The translations under genes were made by a program, and so were the position numbers. From positions 1 to 8,916 of the forward strand of contig CALXAS010000062.1 of the NCBI GenBank assembly GCA_944386315.1: a stretch of DNA of 8,916 bases, read 5' to 3'. The first letter of the stretch is position 1. The number at the start of each line of letters is the position of its first letter. Positions 6,500-8,916 of the stretch are shown one piece after another. Below the pieces are notes generated by a model. That model did no database searches, was not told where the DNA came from, and was given only the letters and a program-made list of their open reading frames with translations. The stretch is from an uncultured Clostridia bacterium. GTDB lineage: Bacteria > Bacillota > Clostridia > TANB77 > CAG-508.

Positions 6500-7132
6500 A
6501 TGGAAGAGGAAAAAGTGATAGGATATCATACAACGGCAATAGAAAATGTAGAAGATATTTTGAAAAAAGGATTTCATATGTCTCCGAGTGATAGAGGACA
6601 TTGGTTAGGAAGAGGAATATATTTCTTTTCAGATTTATATTTTGCAACAGAATGGGGAATTATTGGAGTAATAAAAAAAGAAACAAATGATTTTGAAGAA
6701 TGGCAAGATAAGTGTGAAGTATTAGGAGCAATAATAGATGATGAAAAATATGAATCTATAGACTTAAGTAGTCCAACAGGATATTATATATTTATAGAAT
6801 TTATGCAGTTATTAAAGAACACAGTATCAGAAGAAGAATATGAGGAAATAATAAACAAAGGTTATGCATATATAATTAAAGTATTAGAAAACCTTGAAAA
6901 AGTAATGCATAAAAAACTCTTATCTAAATTTGACATCGTATATGCTACCTATCCTAAAAAAATATACGAAAAGGTGAAATCCAATAAACCAGGAGATTTT
7001 ATTATATGTGCAGAAAAGCAAATTTGTGTAAAAAATAGGAATGCAATTCAAAAAATATATGTCATAAAAAATAATTTAGAAGAGATATTTAATTTAGTAA
7101 AAAGAAATAGAGGTGTAAACAATGAAAAATAA
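6500..7132 (+). CDS. ADP-ribosyltransferase-like protein, putative toxin of a TAC module
   Basis: No exact family is recognised, but the N-terminus has the signature of a PARP-like (H-Y-E) ADP-ribosyltransferase fold. YHTT has His10 in the first strand; there follow a helix ending ILKKGF (20-25), then WLGRGIYFF at 35-43 with Tyr41, then an FATEW helix start (48-52). Near the C-terminus AEKQICVKN (171-179) supplies Glu172 or Gln174 as candidate third catalytic residue, followed by the closing strand IQKIYVIK (183-190). The middle is acidic and helical. At 210 residues with no signal peptide or membrane helix it should be cytosolic. An AGAGG ribosome binding site (6488-6492) lies 7 bases before the ATG. 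The gene overlaps the next by 11 bases and is followed by a SecB-like chaperone gene, the layout of toxin-antitoxin-chaperone systems. I infer that it transfers ADP-ribose to RNA or protein. A degenerate, inactive transferase cannot be excluded. Confidence 0.62.
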   Translation: MEEEKVIGYHTTAIENVEDILKKGFHMSPSDRGHWLGRGIYFFSDLYFATEWGIIGVIKKETNDFEEWQDKCEVLGAIIDDEKYESIDLSSPTGYYIFIEFMQLLKNTVSEEEYEEIINKGYAYIIKVLENLEKVMHKKLLSKFDIVYATYPKKIYEKVKSNKPGDFIICAEKQICVKNRNAIQKIYVIKNNLEEIFNLVKRNRGVNNEK

Positions 7133-7394
7133 TCCAAAATTAGTAAATGAGATTTTAGAAGACTTTAAAACAGTTTCAGCAGAGAATTTGAGAAAAGCAA
7201 TTGAAATGACTAATGTTGAGGAAATGCATAATAGTATAGTGATTAATGTGGAATGTAAACAATATTATAAAGAAGAAGTAAAATTGAAAAATTTTGAGTT
7301 ACATATGGATAGTAGGAAAGAAAAGAATAATTTGTGGACAAGGTTATTTAAAAAGAAAGAAATAGCAAGTAGAGAGGAAGGAGTTGCCGCGTAA
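7122..7394 (+). CDS. Small protein, putative chaperone-dependent antitoxin of the TAC module
   Basis: I do not recognise the family. The 90 residues are charged and appear to have an N-terminal helical part (about 5-30) and a strand-like central part (38-62, from SIVINVECKQYY to FELHMD). A basic, flexible tail contains NLWTRLFKKK (70-79: Trp72, Leu75, Phe76). Its place between a toxin-like gene and a SecB-like gene, and its size, suit an antitoxin. The exposed aromatic-hydrophobic WTRLF tail suits a chaperone-addiction (ChAD) segment, which the chaperone must bind for the antitoxin to be stable. The start is set by AGAGGTG (7109-7115) before the ATG and lies 11 bases inside the toxin gene, so the two are translationally coupled. 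The stop overlaps the next start as TAATG. No helix-turn-helix is visible, so autoregulation by this protein is uncertain. Confidence 0.6.
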   Translation: MKNNPKLVNEILEDFKTVSAENLRKAIEMTNVEEMHNSIVINVECKQYYKEEVKLKNFELHMDSRKEKNNLWTRLFKKKEIASREEGVAA

Positions 7395-7813
7395 TGGAAG
7401 GATATGAAAGCATCTTAACTTTTAATAATTATATAGTGAATGAAATAATATACAAAGCAAATTCTGAATTTAGAGAAACCAAAGAACAAATACCTGTAGA
7501 TGTTTCTTTGAAAACAAATATAAAGCAAGAAGAAGATAAAATGGAGGTTAATTTAATTCTTACTGTAAATGAAAATGCAATAGAGAAAAATTTCCCATAC
7601 GAAATGAAAATAGATATAACTGGATATTTTAGTTATAAGGGAGAAACAAATGAAAAAATAGACTTAAGACCAAATGCAATTGCTATATTGTATCCATATT
7701 TAAGAGCTATAGTTTCTACTTATACAGTTAGTGCTAATAAAATTCCATTAATATTGCCAGCTATAAATACAAATAAATTAATTGAAGAACAAGACAAACA
7801 AGAAAAAGACTAG
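7394..7813 (+). CDS. SecB-like chaperone (TAC-type)
   Basis: The 139-residue protein has the C-terminal signature of the SecB family. NAIAILYPYLRAIVSTYT (94-111) is followed by IPLILPAINTNKLI (117-130), preceded by the strand FPYEMKIDITGYFSYKG (67-83). Classical SecB is a tetramer that holds unfolded proteins for the SecA export pathway and is mainly proteobacterial. Firmicutes export proteins without it, so a SecB-like gene here is better explained as the chaperone of a toxin-antitoxin-chaperone system that folds and protects the antitoxin. Its position third in a coupled operon supports this. AAGGAG (7378-7383) lies 10 bases before the ATG, and the start overlaps the previous stop (TAATG). 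The 5' arm of a strong terminator is formed by its last codons. I give no symbol because secB would imply an export role. Confidence 0.8.
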   Translation: MEGYESILTFNNYIVNEIIYKANSEFRETKEQIPVDVSLKTNIKQEEDKMEVNLILTVNENAIEKNFPYEMKIDITGYFSYKGETNEKIDLRPNAIAILYPYLRAIVSTYTVSANKIPLILPAINTNKLIEEQDKQEKD

Positions 7814-7828
7814 CGATAGTCTTTTTTT
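7803..7828 (+). terminator. Strong intrinsic terminator of the TAC operon
   Basis: AAAAAGACTA (7803-7812) pairs perfectly with TAGTCTTTTT (7817-7826) around a GCGA tetraloop (GNRA type). A seven-base T run (7822-7828) overlaps the 3' arm and ends it. The stem includes the last codons and stop of the chaperone gene, so the operon is closed off from fabH. Confidence 0.88.
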
Positions 7829-7870
7829 GTATGGCAAAATAGAGAAATGTTAATACAAAAATCATAAAAT

Positions 7871-7880
7871 TGACCAGTCA
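7871..7880. promoter_or_regulatory. Short palindrome upstream of fabH, possible operator
   Basis: TGACCAGTCA is a 4-base inverted repeat around CA, about 55 bases before fabH. Fatty-acid operons in Firmicutes are usually controlled by FapR or FabT at palindromic sites near the first promoter. The sequence does not clearly match either consensus as I remember it. TTGACC (7870-7875) overlaps it and could be a -35 element, but no convincing -10 lies 16-18 bases downstream. This is a weak call. Confidence 0.25.
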
Positions 7881-7934
7881 GGATAATAGAAACAAAGCAG
7901 AAAATACGATATAAAATAAAAATGGAGAAAAATG

Positions 7935-8864
7935 ATGGAATATATAAAAATAATAGGAACAGGCAAATACTTACCAAGCCAAAGAATAGAGAATAAAGAA
8001 CTTGCTTCCTTATTGCAAGTAACACAAAGTTATATAGAAAAAATGACGGGAATACAAACCAGATACTATAAAAAAGAAGAGACAATGGTAGAAATGGCAG
8101 TAAATGCAGCCAAAGATGCTATACAAAAAGCAAATGTAACATTAGACTCCATTGATTTTATTGCCGTTTCTTCTACAACGAATCCTTATTATATGCCAGG
8201 CATTTCCTTTTTCGTACAAAAAGAATGTAAAATGGTAAATGCCAAATGTTTGGATATATCGGCAGGATGTAGCGGATTTATCAATGCCTTTGATATAGCC
8301 AGAAGCGAAATAGCATTAGGAAAGGTGAAAAGGGCATTGGTTATAGGAGTGGATGCATTATCCGATGTGGTTGATAAAAAAGATATAGGAACAGCAATTG
8401 TGTTATCAGATGGAGCAGGGGCTGTTATATTAGAACAAACAGACAAAGAAAAACAATATGCAAGCCTTATACAAAGTGATGCAGAACATGGAGATATACT
8501 AACTTGCAGAGCAGATAGCCATATTATGATGAATGGAAAAGAAATCTATAAATATGCTGTTACAAAGCCAGTAGAACAAATACAGCAGTTGATAAATAGA
8601 GAAAAAACAGCGATGGAAGAAATAAAATATTTGGTTCCACATCAATCCAACTTAAGGATTATGCAAGCAATGGCAAATCGATTAAAACTACCAGAAGAAA
8701 AAATGTATGTGAATATTCAAAAAAGAGGAAATACTTTTTGTGCTAGCATTCCCATTGCATTAGATGATATGATGCAAGAAGGAAAATTAAAAGAAAAAGA
8801 TAAAATTCTCTTATTAGGTTATGGTGGAGGACTAAATACGGGAAGTATTTTATTAGAAATATAG
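7935..8864 (+). CDS. fabH: 3-oxoacyl-ACP synthase III (FabH)
   Basis: FabH starts fatty-acid synthesis by condensing an acyl-CoA primer with malonyl-ACP. The 309-residue protein is a thiolase-fold enzyme of normal length. The N-terminus IIGTGKYLP is typical. The catalytic triad is complete: Cys112 in SAGCSGF, His236 in VPHQSN and Asn266 in RGNTFCAS. SDGAGAV is at 158-164, and the C-terminal glycine loop reads GYGGG (295-299), usually GFGGG. The segment after the catalytic asparagine, TFCAS, differs from the common TSAAS or TSSAS. I chose ATG 7935 over the adjacent in-frame ATG 7932 because GGAG (7924-7927) lies 7 bases before the former and only 4 before the latter; the difference is one residue. 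fabD follows after 15 bases, so this is the head of a fab operon, placed after the TAC terminator. Confidence 0.94.
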   Translation: MEYIKIIGTGKYLPSQRIENKELASLLQVTQSYIEKMTGIQTRYYKKEETMVEMAVNAAKDAIQKANVTLDSIDFIAVSSTTNPYYMPGISFFVQKECKMVNAKCLDISAGCSGFINAFDIARSEIALGKVKRALVIGVDALSDVVDKKDIGTAIVLSDGAGAVILEQTDKEKQYASLIQSDAEHGDILTCRADSHIMMNGKEIYKYAVTKPVEQIQQLINREKTAMEEIKYLVPHQSNLRIMQAMANRLKLPEEKMYVNIQKRGNTFCASIPIALDDMMQEGKLKEKDKILLLGYGGGLNTGSILLEI

Positions 8865-8879
8865 GAAGGATGAGAAAAT

Positions 8880-8916
8880 ATGAAATGTGCTTTTTTATTT
8901 CCAGGTCAAGGAACAC
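8880..8916 (+). CDS. fabD: Malonyl-CoA:ACP transacylase FabD, 5' end only
   Basis: Twelve codons are visible before the window ends: MKCAFLFPGQGT. AFLFPGQG is the standard start of FabD, which moves malonyl from CoA to acyl carrier protein and often follows fabH or fabK in Firmicutes fab operons. A GGAAGGA ribosome binding site (8864-8870) lies 9 bases before the ATG and overlaps the fabH stop codon, so the two genes are co-expressed. The nucleophilic serine and the rest of the protein lie outside the window. Confidence 0.85.
   Translation, partial: MKCAFLFPGQGT

Noticed and set aside
7394..7813. Export chaperone SecB acting in general secretion
   Set aside because: Firmicutes secretion does not use SecB, and the gene sits third in a coupled operon after a toxin-like and an antitoxin-like gene, so a TAC chaperone is more likely.
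7810..8085. Hydrophobic minus-strand open frame across the fabH start
   Set aside because: It begins inside the TAC terminator and covers the fabH N-terminus; its membrane-like look comes from reading A-rich DNA on the other strand.
8189..8446. Minus-strand open frame within fabH
   Set aside because: It lies wholly opposite the catalytic part of FabH and shows no domain; it is an antisense shadow.
1..8916. tRNA, rRNA or CRISPR array
   Set aside because: No cloverleaf with a T-loop motif, no rRNA segment and no regularly spaced direct repeats were seen.

Overview
The window is AT-rich (roughly one third G+C or less), with strong GGAGG-type ribosome binding sites, short intergenic gaps and low-GC codon use. 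The order rlmN - PP2C phosphatase - PASTA kinase - rsgA - rpe is a classic Firmicutes housekeeping cluster. Together with a MscL carrying a zinc-ribbon tail, this suggests an anaerobic, low-GC Clostridia-type Firmicute. Species cannot be told from the sequence.

Layout. Positions 1-84 are an almost pure A tract at the window edge that may be an assembly artefact. Positions 126-5613 carry the housekeeping cluster on the + strand: RlmN (23S rRNA/tRNA methyltransferase), a Stp/PrpC phosphatase, a PrkC-type Ser/Thr kinase with three PASTA domains, RsgA (30S-maturation GTPase, broken here by a one-base frameshift in an A run) and ribulose-phosphate epimerase. A GAAA-loop hairpin and a second, larger palindrome separate prkC from rsgA. 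rpe converges on mscL (minus strand, 5686-6183) across a shared bidirectional terminator.

The accessory part is 6184-7828. A 316-base divergent regulatory region holds a good minus-strand promoter for mscL, two candidate plus-strand promoters, and two 10-bp-spaced pairs of TGTCGAA-like boxes. It is followed by a tight three-gene operon: a 210-aa protein with PARP/ADP-ribosyltransferase-like motifs, a 90-aa unrecognised protein, and a 139-aa SecB-like chaperone. The first two genes overlap by 11 bases, the second pair overlaps as TAATG, and the operon ends in a strong intrinsic terminator. I interpret it as a toxin-antitoxin-chaperone (TAC) module with an ADP-ribosyltransferase toxin, in the same gene order as the E. 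coli anti-phage system CmdTAC. This is the most interesting item in the window. The architecture and the SecB call rest on clear sequence features; the toxin activity and defence role are inference.

The window closes with the start of a fatty-acid synthesis operon: fabH (ketoacyl-ACP synthase III) and the first 12 codons of fabD.
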